In this document: piece by piece, positions 8,502 through 17,368 of the stretch
Numbering within the stretch: the first letter of the stretch is position 1
How the letters are laid out: each line of letters starts with the position of its first letter
Origin: Marinibaculum pumilum
GTDB lineage: Bacteria > Pseudomonadota > Alphaproteobacteria > Ferrovibrionales > Ferrovibrionaceae
NCBI RefSeq assembly: GCF_042646425.1
Contig: NZ_JBHRTR010000028.1
Span: forward strand, 849,862-913,861
DNA: 64,000 nt
Reading direction: 5' to 3'
Position numbers and translations under genes: made by a program
Notes under the pieces: model-generated
What the model saw: the letters and a program-made list of their open reading frames with translations, nothing else
The model's database searches: none
Told to the model about the DNA's origin: nothing

Positions 8502-9607
8502 TTCAGATAGGCGTGGTCATGCCAGATGGCATAGTCCCGCCGGAACGCCATGTAGGAATCGTAGACCCGGCGGAAGGTCGGGTTGCGGCGGGCCTCCTCC
8601 TCCGCCACCTCGTTCCAGGCGCTCTCCATCGCGGCGATGATCTCCGGCGGCCAGCGGCGGATCTGCACCCCGGCGGCCTGCATCTCGCGCATCGCCCGCC
8701 ACTGCGCGGCCTCGCCGGCGGCGATGGTGTGCCGGATCATGTCGCCGCAGGCGAGTTCGACGATCGCCTTCTGCGGGTCCGGCAGCGCCGCCCAGACGGC
8801 GGAATTGATGTAGAGGTCGAAGAAAGTCGCCTGCTGGTGCCAGCCCGGGAAATAGTAGTACCGGGCGGTGCCCTGGAAGCCGAGATCCTGGTCCATCTGC
8901 GGCAGCGAGAACTCGGCGGCGTCGATCTCGTCGCGCTGCAGGGCGGCCAGCACGTCGCCGGGCGGCAGCTGCAATGTGGTCACGCCCAGCCGCTCCATCA
9001 CCTTCGCACCCAGGCCGAAGAACCGCATGCGCAGGCCGCGCAGGTCCTGGATCGTCGCGATCTCCTTGCGGAACCAGCCGGAGGCCTCGGGCGGGATCAC
9101 GGCGCAGGGAATGTTGTGGATGTTGTGCCGGGCGAACATCTCCCGCGCCATGTCCAGCCCGCCGCCGTGGTACATCCAGGCCAGGTACTCGCCCATGCCC
9201 GGCCCGAAGGGCATGGCGGAGAACATGTTGAAGGCGCTGTCGACGGTGTTGAACCAGCCGGCGCCGCCCCAGCCGGCGTCGATCGCGCCGCTGGACACCG
9301 CCTCCAGCGTTTCGGCCGCCGGCACCAGGCTGCCCGGCTCGTGGAATTCCAGCAGCAGCTGCCCGGCGGTGGCGCGGGAGATCCTGTCCGCCAGTTCCTG
9401 CGCGCCCGTCCCGATCAGCTTCATGTCGCCCGGAAAGGTACTGGCGAATGTCAGGCGGGTCGGCGGCGGCTCGGCCAGCGCCGGCCGGATCGTCCAGGCG
9501 AAGCCAAGCAGCAGGATCGCCGCAACGCATGCAGGGACGGGCGAGCGGCCGCGGCGGGCCGCGGTAGCGGTCTTGCGCGACGGGGACGCCGCAGGTTTCT
9601 CGATCAT
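8498..9607 (-). CDS. TRAP-type periplasmic solute-binding protein (DctP family)
   Basis: A 369-residue exported protein. After a basic N-terminus there is a hydrophobic signal segment near residues 27-45 ending ALA. The mature part has the DctP family pattern: an N-terminal strand (LTFASTFPGD), the FHEPGSLVPAAETLEAV region, the ligand-contact segment DLRGLRMRFFGLGAKVMERLG and the dimerising C-terminal helices. These proteins bind carboxylates (sialate, C4-dicarboxylates, 2-oxoacids) and hand them to DctQ/DctM permeases. No DctQ or DctM gene is in the window. Instead the gene is fused by an ATGA overlap to a hybrid sensor kinase, so a sensing role is likely (inference). Ligand not predictable. 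Confidence 0.9.
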   Translation of the reverse strand: MIEKPAASPSRKTATAARRGRSPVPACVAAILLLGFAWTIRPALAEPPPTRLTFASTFPGDMKLIGTGAQELADRISRATAGQLLLEFHEPGSLVPAAETLEAVSSGAIDAGWGGAGWFNTVDSAFNMFSAMPFGPGMGEYLAWMYHGGGLDMAREMFARHNIHNIPCAVIPPEASGWFRKEIATIQDLRGLRMRFFGLGAKVMERLGVTTLQLPPGDVLAALQRDEIDAAEFSLPQMDQDLGFQGTARYYYFPGWHQQATFFDLYINSAVWAALPDPQKAIVELACGDMIRHTIAAGEAAQWRAMREMQAAGVQIRRWPPEIIAAMESAWNEVAEEEARRNPTFRRVYDSYMAFRRDYAIWHDHAYLK

Positions 9608-9848
9608 TGCAGAACCCCCGGATTGCTGGGCGGCCAGTGGCGCCGGGCATGCTCCTCCTGATAATCCCCTGCGATTGACAAATAGTTACGCAAGTCTTTG
9701 ACCCGTGCCGGTGGGGTGCAAGGCCGCAACCGGCTTCCAGACAGGTTCGCCGAAAGTCCGACAACCGCGCCTTGTCCTCGCCGGATGCGGAGTGGAGAAG
9801 CGCTGCATAGACGGGGAAATGCAGGCCGCGCTCGACGACTGCCCCCGG

Positions 9849-9883
9849 CCGGACCGCCGGCCGACCTACGGCTGCCGGTCCGG
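9849..9883 (-). terminator. Candidate hairpin after the autotransporter gene
   Basis: Eight-base inverted repeat CCGGACCG/CGGTCCGG (9849-9856 and 9876-9883) lies 10 bases past the stop of the autotransporter gene on the minus strand. No clear T-tract follows. The rest of 9608-9892 holds the leader and promoter of the TRAP-kinase operon; I see no gene in it. Confidence 0.3.
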
Positions 9884-9892
9884 GGGGCGCTT

Positions 9893-12800
9893 TCAGAAGG
9901 CGTAGCGCAGGCCCAGGGTCACCGTATGGTCCCGCTCCCGCGCGGCGGCCTGCAGTTCGTAGTCGGCGAACAGCTGCAGGCCGCTGGCGGCGCCGGCCAG
10001 GCCCTGGCCGGTCAGGTTGATCCCCAGCACCGCCGCGTCGCGCCCGGGTTCCGCGGCGGTCACGGTGAAGGGCGCGCCCGGTGCGCCGGCCAGGGTGGCG
10101 CTGACCTGCGGATCCTCGCCGACCAGGTCGTGGGTCCAGGCGCCGCGCAGTTCCGGCCGCAGCGCGAATGACCCATCCAGGTCGAAACGGGTGGCGGCGC
10201 GCGCGCCCAGCCAGGACTTCACCACATTGCCGCTGCTGGACTGCACCTCCAGGTTGGCCGCGCCGGCACCGCTCTCGGTGAAGCCGGAGCGGTCCAGCCG
10301 GTACCAGTCCAGGCCGGCCTGCGGGGTCAGGGTGAAGCGGCCGGCCGACAGGTCGCGGCCGACCCTTGCTGTCACCGCGATGTCGTTGCTGGTGGGGCCG
10401 GCGGTGGCGGTCCGGCTCAGGCCGCCGAAGCTGAGGCTGCGGCTGGTGCGCCAGTCGGTGCGGGCATAGGCGGCGGTCAGGTCCAGGTCGACCGGCCCCA
10501 GATCCGCGGCGCCATAGATGCCAACCTGATAGGTATCGCCGTCCGTGTCCGCGGTCACCTGCTTGGCGGAAAGGTCGCTGCGCAGATAGGCGAGCGACAG
10601 TCCGACCACGAAGCGGCCGTCGATCACCCGGTCGATACCGATCTGCAGGCCGCCCAGGTCCGTGTCATAGCCTGTGCCGTTGCCGTCGGAAGAGACATGG
10701 CCGCGATGGCCGATGGCCCGCGCCCAGGCCGAGCTTGCGCGCGCGGCGGCCGGGCCGGGCGCATCCCCTGCGGCCAGGCCCGTCCCGCTCTGGGCGGCCA
10801 GCGCGGCACCGGTCCCGGTCAGCCCTGCCTCGTCGCTGTCGCCGAGCGACAGGGCGGTCACCGCGCCGGCGGCCTGCGCGTTGCCCGAGCGCAGCCGGGC
10901 GAGCCGCCCCTGCATGCCGCGGGCGAGCAGGCCCGACATGTTGGCCGAGGCCGTCGTCATGTCGCCCAGCGACTGGCCGGACAGCTGGGTCAGGGCGTTC
11001 TGCGCCGGCGCACCGCCGGCGGTCTGGTCCAGCGCGGTGAAGACCTGGTCCAGGTCGCCCTGGGCGGTCAGGGCATAGCTGCTGTTCAGGGCGGTGCCCA
11101 CCGACACCTGGTTGGCGTTCGCTGCCGGGGCGGCGAAGTTGCGCACGAAGCTCGTCTGCAGGCTGGTCCCGGTATTGACGAAATCGGCCTCCAGGAAGGG
11201 CGACAGGCCGATCACCTCATCGAAGGCGCCGGTCACCCGTGTGGCGGTGATCAGGCTGAAGCTCTGGCCGCCCAGCTTCGTCCCGTCGGGCACGTCGAGT
11301 TCCAGGCTGCCGTCCAGGCTGGCCGTGCCGTTGACGATCAGCTGGTCGGCCGAACTCTGGTCGATCTCCATCGACAGCAGGCTGTTGTCGGTCATCAGGA
11401 AATCGCCGTTGACGGTCAGGGTGCCGATCGAGGCGCCGGGCGCCACGGTGCCGGCATTGCTGACCGTGCCCGTGATGCTGCCAGTGCCGCCCAGGGTGGC
11501 CCCGGCGCCGACCGCGACATTGCCGGTCAGGCTGCCGTCGACCTGAAGCAGGCCGGCGGCAATCGTGGCGCCGCCGCTATTGGCCGCATTGCCCGTCAGG
11601 CGCAGGGTCGAGGCACCGGTCTTGGTGAAGGTGCCGGCACCGGACAGGGTGCCGCTGAGGGTCGTCAGGCCCAGGGTGTTGATGGTGCCGCCGCCGGCAT
11701 TGACGGTGATCGCACGCGCCGAGGCGAAGGGGGCGGTCGTCAGGAGGGTGCCGCCGTTGAACACCAGACCGCCGGAAGAGGCGCCCAGGGCCGCGTCGTC
11801 GCTGACGCTGATCGTGCCGCCGTCCAGGTAGGTGCCGCCGGAATAGCTGGCGGCGCCGCTGAGGGTGAGGGTGCCGGAGCCCGATTTGCGCAGCAGCCGG
11901 GCGGCGCCGGTCGAGCCGTCGGTGAGGATCGACGCCGAGGGCGCGGAGTCGTTGTCCGCCATGCCGAAGCGGAGTTCCGCGACCTGGGTCGGGAACAGGG
12001 TCGTGCTGGCGTCATAGAGGGCGAAGGCACCGCGGCCCAGGGTGCCGATCAGCAGGACGTCGTCGGCGTCGGCATATTCCAGGCTCCAGATCGGCGCGTT
12101 CGGCAGTGTGCCGTTGATCGCCGACCAGGCGGTGCTGGCCCAGGTGCCGGTGCTGTCGTCCAGCACGGCATAGAGGTTGGAACCGCCGTCGACCGGCGCG
12201 GCTGCGCTGAAGCCGCCGGCCAGCAGGGCGCGGACGCCGTTGGCATCGACCACTTCCAGGGATCGCGGATCGCGAAAACTGTCCGGCAGTCCGTCGGCCA
12301 TGTCCGACGGCGAGCAGCTCGCCCCGCCGACCGGGCAGTTCGCCGCGGTGAAGCGGTAGATCGAATTGTCGCTGGCGGCGAAGAACTGGTTGTCGACGCC
12401 GGGGTCGAGCTCCACCGCCTTCACCGCCTCGATCGACTGGGTCAGCGGCAGGCGGATCAGCCGGTCGTCGGGATCGGTGGCATCGGCGATGTAGTAGAGG
12501 CCGCCGGAGGAATCCGGGTCGATGCGGTCGCCATAGGTGCCGATCAGCAGGGTGTTGGTGCCGGCGGCCGTCGTCGTGCCGAAGTCCATCGCCGCCGCGA
12601 CGCCGGAAAAGGTGACGCCGCTCTCCGAGGTCAGGGTGCGGTAGTCGTCGCTCTCCAGGACGCCGACATAGGCGTCCAGCTGAGGCACATATTCGCCCGG
12701 ATCGTTCGGATCGTCGGTGAAGACGTAGACACCGGTCGTGCCGACAGCGATCCGCGTGGGATCGCTCCGGTTGAGGGTGATCGGCGAGTCGAAGGGAATC

Positions 12801-14437
12801 GACCGGCTGTTGTCGATCGTGATCCCGTCCAGGTCGATCAGGGTGGTGACACCCACCTGCGCATTGCCGCTGTCGAAGATCTGCCGGCGGATGTCGGTGT
12901 CGAGATTGCCGCTGCCCAGCGACTGCGTGGTGGAATAGACGATCGCCTGCCCGGCGGCGGCCTTGGTCAGGCCGTTGACGGCGACATTGACGCCGTCGCC
13001 CAGGTCGTTGATGCCGCTCCAGACCGCATTGCCCGGGCTGTCCTGCAGGAAGACGCCATTGTCCTGGGCGGCGCCGGCCGCCGTATGGCTGATCGGGTTC
13101 CAGGCGACCCGGTAGAATTCCGCGGTGCCGAACCCCCGGTCCAGGGAATACCAGGCGGCGGTCTCGGTCGGGCTGTCGGTGGCGTAGACGCCGCCATCGG
13201 TGCCGACGATCATCCGGCCCGCCGCATCGAAGACGATGCTGCGATAGTCCACATGCGGCTGCCCCAGCTGGGCGGAGATTCCGGAGACCCAGGTGATTTC
13301 GCCCGTCGCCGGGTCGCGGGTGCCGCGCCAGAAGCTGTCCGGGTCGCCGGCGGCATAGAGGATGTCCGGATCGTCGGGATTGACCGCGATCGCCATGTGC
13401 GGGTCGGCCTGGTTGGTGCTGGCGAACTGCTCCGGGATGTCGATTTCCGTCCAGGTGCCGGTGGCCGGGTCCCGGCGCAGGCCCAGCGAGATCCGCTCGC
13501 CGCGGCCGCCCGGGATCGCGATCAGGGCATAGGCTGCGCCGTCCGGCCCGACGGTCACCCGGGTATTGGCGGCCTGGTGGACGATGCCGGACAGGGTGCT
13601 TTCGGGCAGAGTGTCGGTCTCGCGGGTCCAGGTCGCGCCGGCGTCGGTGGAGCGGTAGATGCCGTTCAGCGTGCCGCCGTTGTTCACGCCGGCATAGACG
13701 GTGCTGCTGGTCACCGGGTCGACCGCCAGGGAGGAGACGGGCGCCACCCGGGCCAGGGGCTTGGACGGGTCGGTGCGTGCCGTTTCCAGGTCGACGCCGA
13801 CCGGGGCGAAGCTGCCGCCCTCGGTCCGCCGGAAAAGCCCGCCGGTCGCCGAATAGGCGGTACCGTCGGTGGTCTGGTAGACGCCGCCGGCCAGCACGGT
13901 GGAGCCGGAGAAGACGACCGACGAGATGCCGGTCTCCTGGGCGGCGGACAGCCCCAGCTCCTGCAGCGGGATGCCGCTCCAGCTGGCGCCGCCGTCGCGC
14001 GTTTCCAGCAGGCCGGTCAGCGCGCCGCCCTGGCCGCCCGCGGTGCTGAAGCGGCCGATGCCGGCGACCAGGTGATCGGGGTCCGAGCCATTCATGGCAA
14101 GGCCGCCGATGGACAGCGATGACTGGCGGTCGGTGAGCGGGGTCCAGCTGTTGCCGCCGGTATCGGAGCGCCAGATGCCGCCATTGGCGGCGCCGGCATA
14201 GAGGATCGTGGAATCGGTGGGATGCGGCACGACGATCCGTGCCGCGCCTGCGGATTCCGTCCAGCCTTGCGACGCCCGGGTCTCAGCGCTGGTGGAGAAG
14301 GGGGCCGGCCCCAGCTCCTGGAAACTCTGGGCCCGCGCGGTCCCGGTCCCGGCGGCGCCCTGGCCCAGGCCGGCCAGCATGAAGGCGGCACAAGCCGCCG
14401 CCGATGCCCGCCGGACGGGCCGAATCCGAAATGTCAT
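9893..14437 (-). CDS. Autotransporter with Asp-box propeller-like passenger
   Basis: A 1514-residue type V secreted surface protein. The start at 14437 (MTFRIRPVRR) has GGGGGG seven bases before it and begins a long signal peptide that ends near ARA-QS. Residues about 40-830 contain Asp-box signatures (RSDTGGNSW, TRDGGASW, STDAGATW) and resemble BNR/VPS10 beta-propellers. About 830-1020 is an autotransporter-associated beta-strand repeat region (GSGTLTLSG, GAGTFTKTG, GDFLMTDNS). A linker with helix (about 1110-1200) leads to a barrel of some 280 residues beginning SSAWARAIG and ending in the outer-membrane signature Tyr-Ala-Phe. No protease or lipase motif is seen. Binding of sugars or surfaces is a guess from the fold. 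Confidence 0.88.
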   Translation of the reverse strand: MTFRIRPVRRASAAACAAFMLAGLGQGAAGTGTARAQSFQELGPAPFSTSAETRASQGWTESAGAARIVVPHPTDSTILYAGAANGGIWRSDTGGNSWTPLTDRQSSLSIGGLAMNGSDPDHLVAGIGRFSTAGGQGGALTGLLETRDGGASWSGIPLQELGLSAAQETGISSVVFSGSTVLAGGVYQTTDGTAYSATGGLFRRTEGGSFAPVGVDLETARTDPSKPLARVAPVSSLAVDPVTSSTVYAGVNNGGTLNGIYRSTDAGATWTRETDTLPESTLSGIVHQAANTRVTVGPDGAAYALIAIPGGRGERISLGLRRDPATGTWTEIDIPEQFASTNQADPHMAIAVNPDDPDILYAAGDPDSFWRGTRDPATGEITWVSGISAQLGQPHVDYRSIVFDAAGRMIVGTDGGVYATDSPTETAAWYSLDRGFGTAEFYRVAWNPISHTAAGAAQDNGVFLQDSPGNAVWSGINDLGDGVNVAVNGLTKAAAGQAIVYSTTQSLGSGNLDTDIRRQIFDSGNAQVGVTTLIDLDGITIDNSRSIPFDSPITLNRSDPTRIAVGTTGVYVFTDDPNDPGEYVPQLDAYVGVLESDDYRTLTSESGVTFSGVAAAMDFGTTTAAGTNTLLIGTYGDRIDPDSSGGLYYIADATDPDDRLIRLPLTQSIEAVKAVELDPGVDNQFFAASDNSIYRFTAANCPVGGASCSPSDMADGLPDSFRDPRSLEVVDANGVRALLAGGFSAAAPVDGGSNLYAVLDDSTGTWASTAWSAINGTLPNAPIWSLEYADADDVLLIGTLGRGAFALYDASTTLFPTQVAELRFGMADNDSAPSASILTDGSTGAARLLRKSGSGTLTLSGAASYSGGTYLDGGTISVSDDAALGASSGGLVFNGGTLLTTAPFASARAITVNAGGGTINTLGLTTLSGTLSGAGTFTKTGASTLRLTGNAANSGGATIAAGLLQVDGSLTGNVAVGAGATLGGTGSITGTVSNAGTVAPGASIGTLTVNGDFLMTDNSLLSMEIDQSSADQLIVNGTASLDGSLELDVPDGTKLGGQSFSLITATRVTGAFDEVIGLSPFLEADFVNTGTSLQTSFVRNFAAPAANANQVSVGTALNSSYALTAQGDLDQVFTALDQTAGGAPAQNALTQLSGQSLGDMTTASANMSGLLARGMQGRLARLRSGNAQAAGAVTALSLGDSDEAGLTGTGAALAAQSGTGLAAGDAPGPAAARASSAWARAIGHRGHVSSDGNGTGYDTDLGGLQIGIDRVIDGRFVVGLSLAYLRSDLSAKQVTADTDGDTYQVGIYGAADLGPVDLDLTAAYARTDWRTSRSLSFGGLSRTATAGPTSNDIAVTARVGRDLSAGRFTLTPQAGLDWYRLDRSGFTESGAGAANLEVQSSSGNVVKSWLGARAATRFDLDGSFALRPELRGAWTHDLVGEDPQVSATLAGAPGAPFTVTAAEPGRDAAVLGINLTGQGLAGAASGLQLFADYELQAAARERDHTVTLGLRYAF

Positions 14438-14637
14438 CCTGTTGCCCCCCTGGCGCACGGTCGAGAAAGATGCCGGCGGGGGGCCGTTCAGCGTTCGGCC
14501 ACCGCGCGCCGCCTGTCGGGCATCACAGCGCAATGGCGCACCGGCAGGCAAGAACGGGCGCCGGACTGCGGCGCGGTTCTGGATGCCCGGCGGGAAAACC
14601 TGGACATCAGGTCAGGCGATTGCGTGGCCTCGGGAGG

Positions 14638-15336
14638 TCACGCCGCCTCCGGCATCCAGGCGTCGCGGGCGAGGCCGTCATACATGTCGAGCAGACGGTC
14701 ACGCCAGGCGCGGACCGGGTCGTCCTCGTCCGGCAGCACCTCGACGGGGGCGGAGGTGCGTGCCCATTGCAGGCTGCCGAAGACGATGTAGTCGGCGTAG
14801 TTCGGTGCCGCGCCGGCGATATAGGGCTGGATCTTCAGGGTGTTGCGCAGCGGCACCAGGGCGCGGTCCAGCGCCTCGATCTGCGCCGGGCGGTCGGCGC
14901 AGAGCGCCTCCAGCGCCATGCCGAAGCGCTTTTCCCGGCTCTCCTTGAAATAGGCCTTGTCCTTGTCGTGGATCATGCCGAACAGGTCGACCAGGATGAT
15001 CCGGCCGATCACCGGGTTCACCTGGGTTTCCACCCACTGCTTCACCAGCATGCCCTGGCCGCGCGCCTGCGCGCTGTCGAACAGCGGCTTCTGGGGATAG
15101 GTCTCGTCCAGATATTCGGCGATGTCCCAGCTGTCGTGCACGCTCTTCTCGCCATCGACCAGGACCGGCACCTTGTCCTGGCCGGAAAAGGCGATCGCCT
15201 CTTTCTCGGTAAAGCGCCAGGGCAGGGTCTCGACCTCCAGCGACTTATGGGCGAGTGCCATCCGCACCCGCCAGCAATAGGGGCTGAAGCGGTGGTCGTC
15301 CTTCGCGCCTGCCAGGTCGTAGAGCTTCATCGCCAT
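14638..15336 (-). CDS. LigE-like glutathione S-transferase
   Basis: A 232-residue cytoplasmic GST. The thioredoxin-like half has SPYCWRVRMAL and VPVLVDGEKSVHDSW followed by IAEYLDETYP, and the helical half has PNYADYIVFGSLQW and DDPVRAWRDR with LDMYDGLAR. This pattern resembles the LigE branch of bacterial GSTs, which use glutathione to cleave beta-aryl ethers of lignin dimers, more than the general detoxifying GSTs. The match is from memory, so the reaction is a hypothesis. GGGGGAGG lies six bases before the start at 15336. It follows a TetR gene by 38 bases on the same strand and is probably controlled by it. Confidence 0.85.
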   Translation of the reverse strand: MAMKLYDLAGAKDDHRFSPYCWRVRMALAHKSLEVETLPWRFTEKEAIAFSGQDKVPVLVDGEKSVHDSWDIAEYLDETYPQKPLFDSAQARGQGMLVKQWVETQVNPVIGRIILVDLFGMIHDKDKAYFKESREKRFGMALEALCADRPAQIEALDRALVPLRNTLKIQPYIAGAAPNYADYIVFGSLQWARTSAPVEVLPDEDDPVRAWRDRLLDMYDGLARDAWMPEAA

Positions 15337-15374
15337 ATCCGGCCTCCCCCTCGGAGATTCATCTGGTTCTGGGG

Positions 15375-15980
15375 CTAGTGCTGGCGCACAGCCTGCAGCA
15401 GGCCGTTCGCGATGTCAGCCAGGACCGCCCGGTCCGGGCGGGTCTTTGCGACCAGCCGCAGGCCCTGCAGGCCGGCCATCAGGAGGCGCGCCAGGGCCAC
15501 GGGGTCGCGCTCCGCGGGGATCTCGCCGCGGTCCTGCGCGGCGCGGATCTGCTGGGCAAAGGCGTCGGCGATGCGGGTGAAGGTGCGGTCCAGCCGGGCG
15601 GCGGCCTCTTCGTCGACAGCCGCCAGCTCCGCCGCGCAATTGCCCAGATAGCAGCCGCGTCCCTGCATGCCGTCCGGGCCGGATGAGGGCGCCCCCGCAT
15701 CGGCGACGGCCATGTCGAGGAAGGCGGCCAGCGAGTCCCGGAAGCTGCGGCCGGCGGCAAAGGTCGCCCACATCCGCTCCATGGTCTCGTCGCCATAGCG
15801 GTCCAGGGTCGCCAGCAGCAGGTCGTGCTTGTTGCCGAAGCACTGGTAGAAACTGGAGCGGCTGATCCCCATTGCCCCACAGAGGTCGTCCAGCGAACTG
15901 GCCTCGTAGCCGCGCGTCCAGAAACAATCCATCGCCCGCTGCAGGACGTCGGCCTCGTCGAATGACCGGGGACGGCCCAT
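15375..15980 (-). CDS. TetR/AcrR family transcriptional regulator
   Basis: A 201-residue DNA-binding repressor. The start (MGRPRSFDEADVLQRAMDCF) has AGGAGGAGG five bases upstream; the frame is open further up but lacks similarity. The N-terminal helix-turn-helix reads GYEASSLDDLCGAMGISRSSFYQCFGNK, a canonical TetR pattern split here by its recognition helix. The C-terminal ligand domain contains GRGCYLGNCAAEL, with two cysteines as in the NemR/AcuR-like group that senses electrophiles. It is the first gene of a likely two-gene operon with the LigE-like GST. A partial inverted repeat GGAC-N6-GTCC at 16097-16110, 117 bases upstream, could be its operator. Confidence 0.88.
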   Translation of the reverse strand: MGRPRSFDEADVLQRAMDCFWTRGYEASSLDDLCGAMGISRSSFYQCFGNKHDLLLATLDRYGDETMERMWATFAAGRSFRDSLAAFLDMAVADAGAPSSGPDGMQGRGCYLGNCAAELAAVDEEAAARLDRTFTRIADAFAQQIRAAQDRGEIPAERDPVALARLLMAGLQGLRLVAKTRPDRAVLADIANGLLQAVRQH

Positions 15981-16252
15981 CGGGACCTCCTCCTGGCTGG
16001 GCCCGGGCCGGCAGCCGGCGCAAGGGGCCGGGAGCCGCAGGCTGGGCGGCGCAATCGAATGCAACCGCGATCGGTGCACCAGGATATGGGGATTGCGGAC
16101 CGGCTAGTCCAGAAGCTCTGTGATCGCCGCCCCACGCCGGCGGAGGGGGCCGGCCGGATGTCATGGGCCGGATGTCATGGGTTATGGCGCGCCGCGCCGG
16201 GCCGGTATAGTGAGAGGTTGGGACGGTGGGGTATCGCGTAGGATCATCTGTC

Positions 16253-16843
16253 ATGCCTTTCCGCAAGTTCCTGACCCCTTGCCGCATGCGGCTGCTGCCG
16301 GCGGCGCTTCTCGCCGCCGGGCTCGCCCTGCTGGCCGCCTGCACGACGGCCACGCCCTACCAGCCGGCGGCGGGGACCGGCTACGGCTTTTCCGACCGGC
16401 GGCTGGAGGACAACCGCTTCCTGGTGGCGTTCGACGGCAATTCGCTGACCCCGAAGGAGGATGTCGAACTCTACCTGCTGTACCGCTCCGCCCAGATCAC
16501 CCTGCAGACCGGCAACGACTTCTTCGTCCTGGTGCAGCGCGACACCGAGGCCAATACCCGCTACGTCGACAACACCACTTTCTACGGCCCACCGTACGGC
16601 AATTGTTGGGGCGGCTGGGGCTGGGGTCCGCGCTGGGGCTGGGGCCCGGCCTGGCGCGGCTGGGGCTATGGCTGCGGCGGCCCGACCTTCGCCACCACGA
16701 GCACCTATCCGGTCACCCGCTACAGCGCCCAGGCGGAGATCCTGGTCTATCCCGGCCGCACGCCGGGCGGCGATCCGAACGCCTACGATGCGCGGGAGAT
16801 CGTCGCCAATGTCGGCCCCTACCTGAAGCTGCCGCCGGCCTGA
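16253..16843 (+). CDS. CC0125/CC1285 family lipoprotein
   Basis: A 196-residue protein with a lipoprotein signal: charged start, hydrophobic stretch and lipobox LLAAC, with the acylated Cys near residue 30. The mature part has GYGFSDRRLEDNRFLV and EDVELYLLYRSAQITL, the hallmark of the CC0125/CC1285 family of alphaproteobacterial lipoproteins with no known function. A Gly/Trp-rich stretch (near residues 119-148) interrupts the domain. The start at 16253 is preferred over 16226 on similarity and an AGGA upstream; 16286 is another possible start. TATAGT at 16206-16211 could be its -10 box. Confidence 0.82.
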   Translation: MPFRKFLTPCRMRLLPAALLAAGLALLAACTTATPYQPAAGTGYGFSDRRLEDNRFLVAFDGNSLTPKEDVELYLLYRSAQITLQTGNDFFVLVQRDTEANTRYVDNTTFYGPPYGNCWGGWGWGPRWGWGPAWRGWGYGCGGPTFATTSTYPVTRYSAQAEILVYPGRTPGGDPNAYDAREIVANVGPYLKLPPA

Positions 16844-16965
16844 TCCCGCCCCGCCGGTCCGGGCCGTACCGGAACAATCCGGTCGTCCCATCCGTTTCCC
16901 TGATGCGCCGTCCCGGGCTGCCGGTCCGCGGACCGGCGCGACGGTTAGACGTGGGAGTAACGAAG

Positions 16966-17160
16966 ATGGCAGACAGGAATGCCGTCGTCGGCAATGACGA
17001 CACCCGCTTCGGCGGACAGCGCGACGAGCCCCGGATCGTGGAAAGCAAGACGGAGGCCCGTGCCGGAGACCGTCACCGGGAGAACCTCTACGCCCTGGTG
17101 TTCGGTACCATCGTGGCCGCGGCCGTCCTGCTCCTCCTCTATGCCTTCCAGGTGATCTGA
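16966..17160 (+). CDS. Small single-pass membrane protein, unknown
   Basis: A 64-residue protein starting at MADRNAVVGN after GGGAG with a nine-base spacer. The first 40 residues are polar and charged; the last 20 (ALVFGTIVAAAVLLLLYAF) form one membrane helix, so it is a tail-anchored or C-tail-membrane protein. I do not recognise the family. It follows the lipoprotein gene by 122 bases on the same strand; a link is not shown. Confidence 0.65.
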   Translation: MADRNAVVGNDDTRFGGQRDEPRIVESKTEARAGDRHRENLYALVFGTIVAAAVLLLLYAFQVI

Positions 17161-17300
17161 CCGGTCGCCGCAGGCCGGGCCCGGAAGCTTCCCGCCGGCC
17201 GGATTCCTCCCGCCGGTCCGCCCCGTTGTCGCATGGCCCTGCCGGCCATGTTGACGGGCGGGCCGGTTGCCAGCACCGTACATGCAACTTTCCTGACGCC

Positions 17301-17323
17301 GGCCGGGCGCACCACGCCCGGCC
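17301..17323 (+). terminator. Strong hairpin upstream of the fadJ-like gene
   Basis: Perfect eight-base stem GGCCGGGC/GCCCGGCC with loop GCACCAC, then GCGCCATTTCC. A second hairpin, CATGGCC/GGCCATG with loop CTGCC, lies at 17232-17250. They could terminate transcripts of the small membrane protein. The gap 17161-17368 shows nothing else. Confidence 0.35.
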
Positions 17324-17368
17324 GCGCCATTTCCGCATGCAGAAGCGGTCGAGAACGAGGAGGAAGCC

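Noticed and set aside
9608..9764. Alternative start with AGGAGGAG upstream of the TRAP binding protein
   Set aside because: The ATG after that site is in another frame that runs as an Arg/Gly-rich shadow through the gene. The frame starting at 9607 has the signal peptide and the DctP domain.
10697..14122. Open plus-strand frame of over 1100 codons
   Set aside because: It lies opposite the autotransporter gene, has a Gly/Arg/Ala-rich shadow composition and no recognisable domain. High GC content leaves such frames open.
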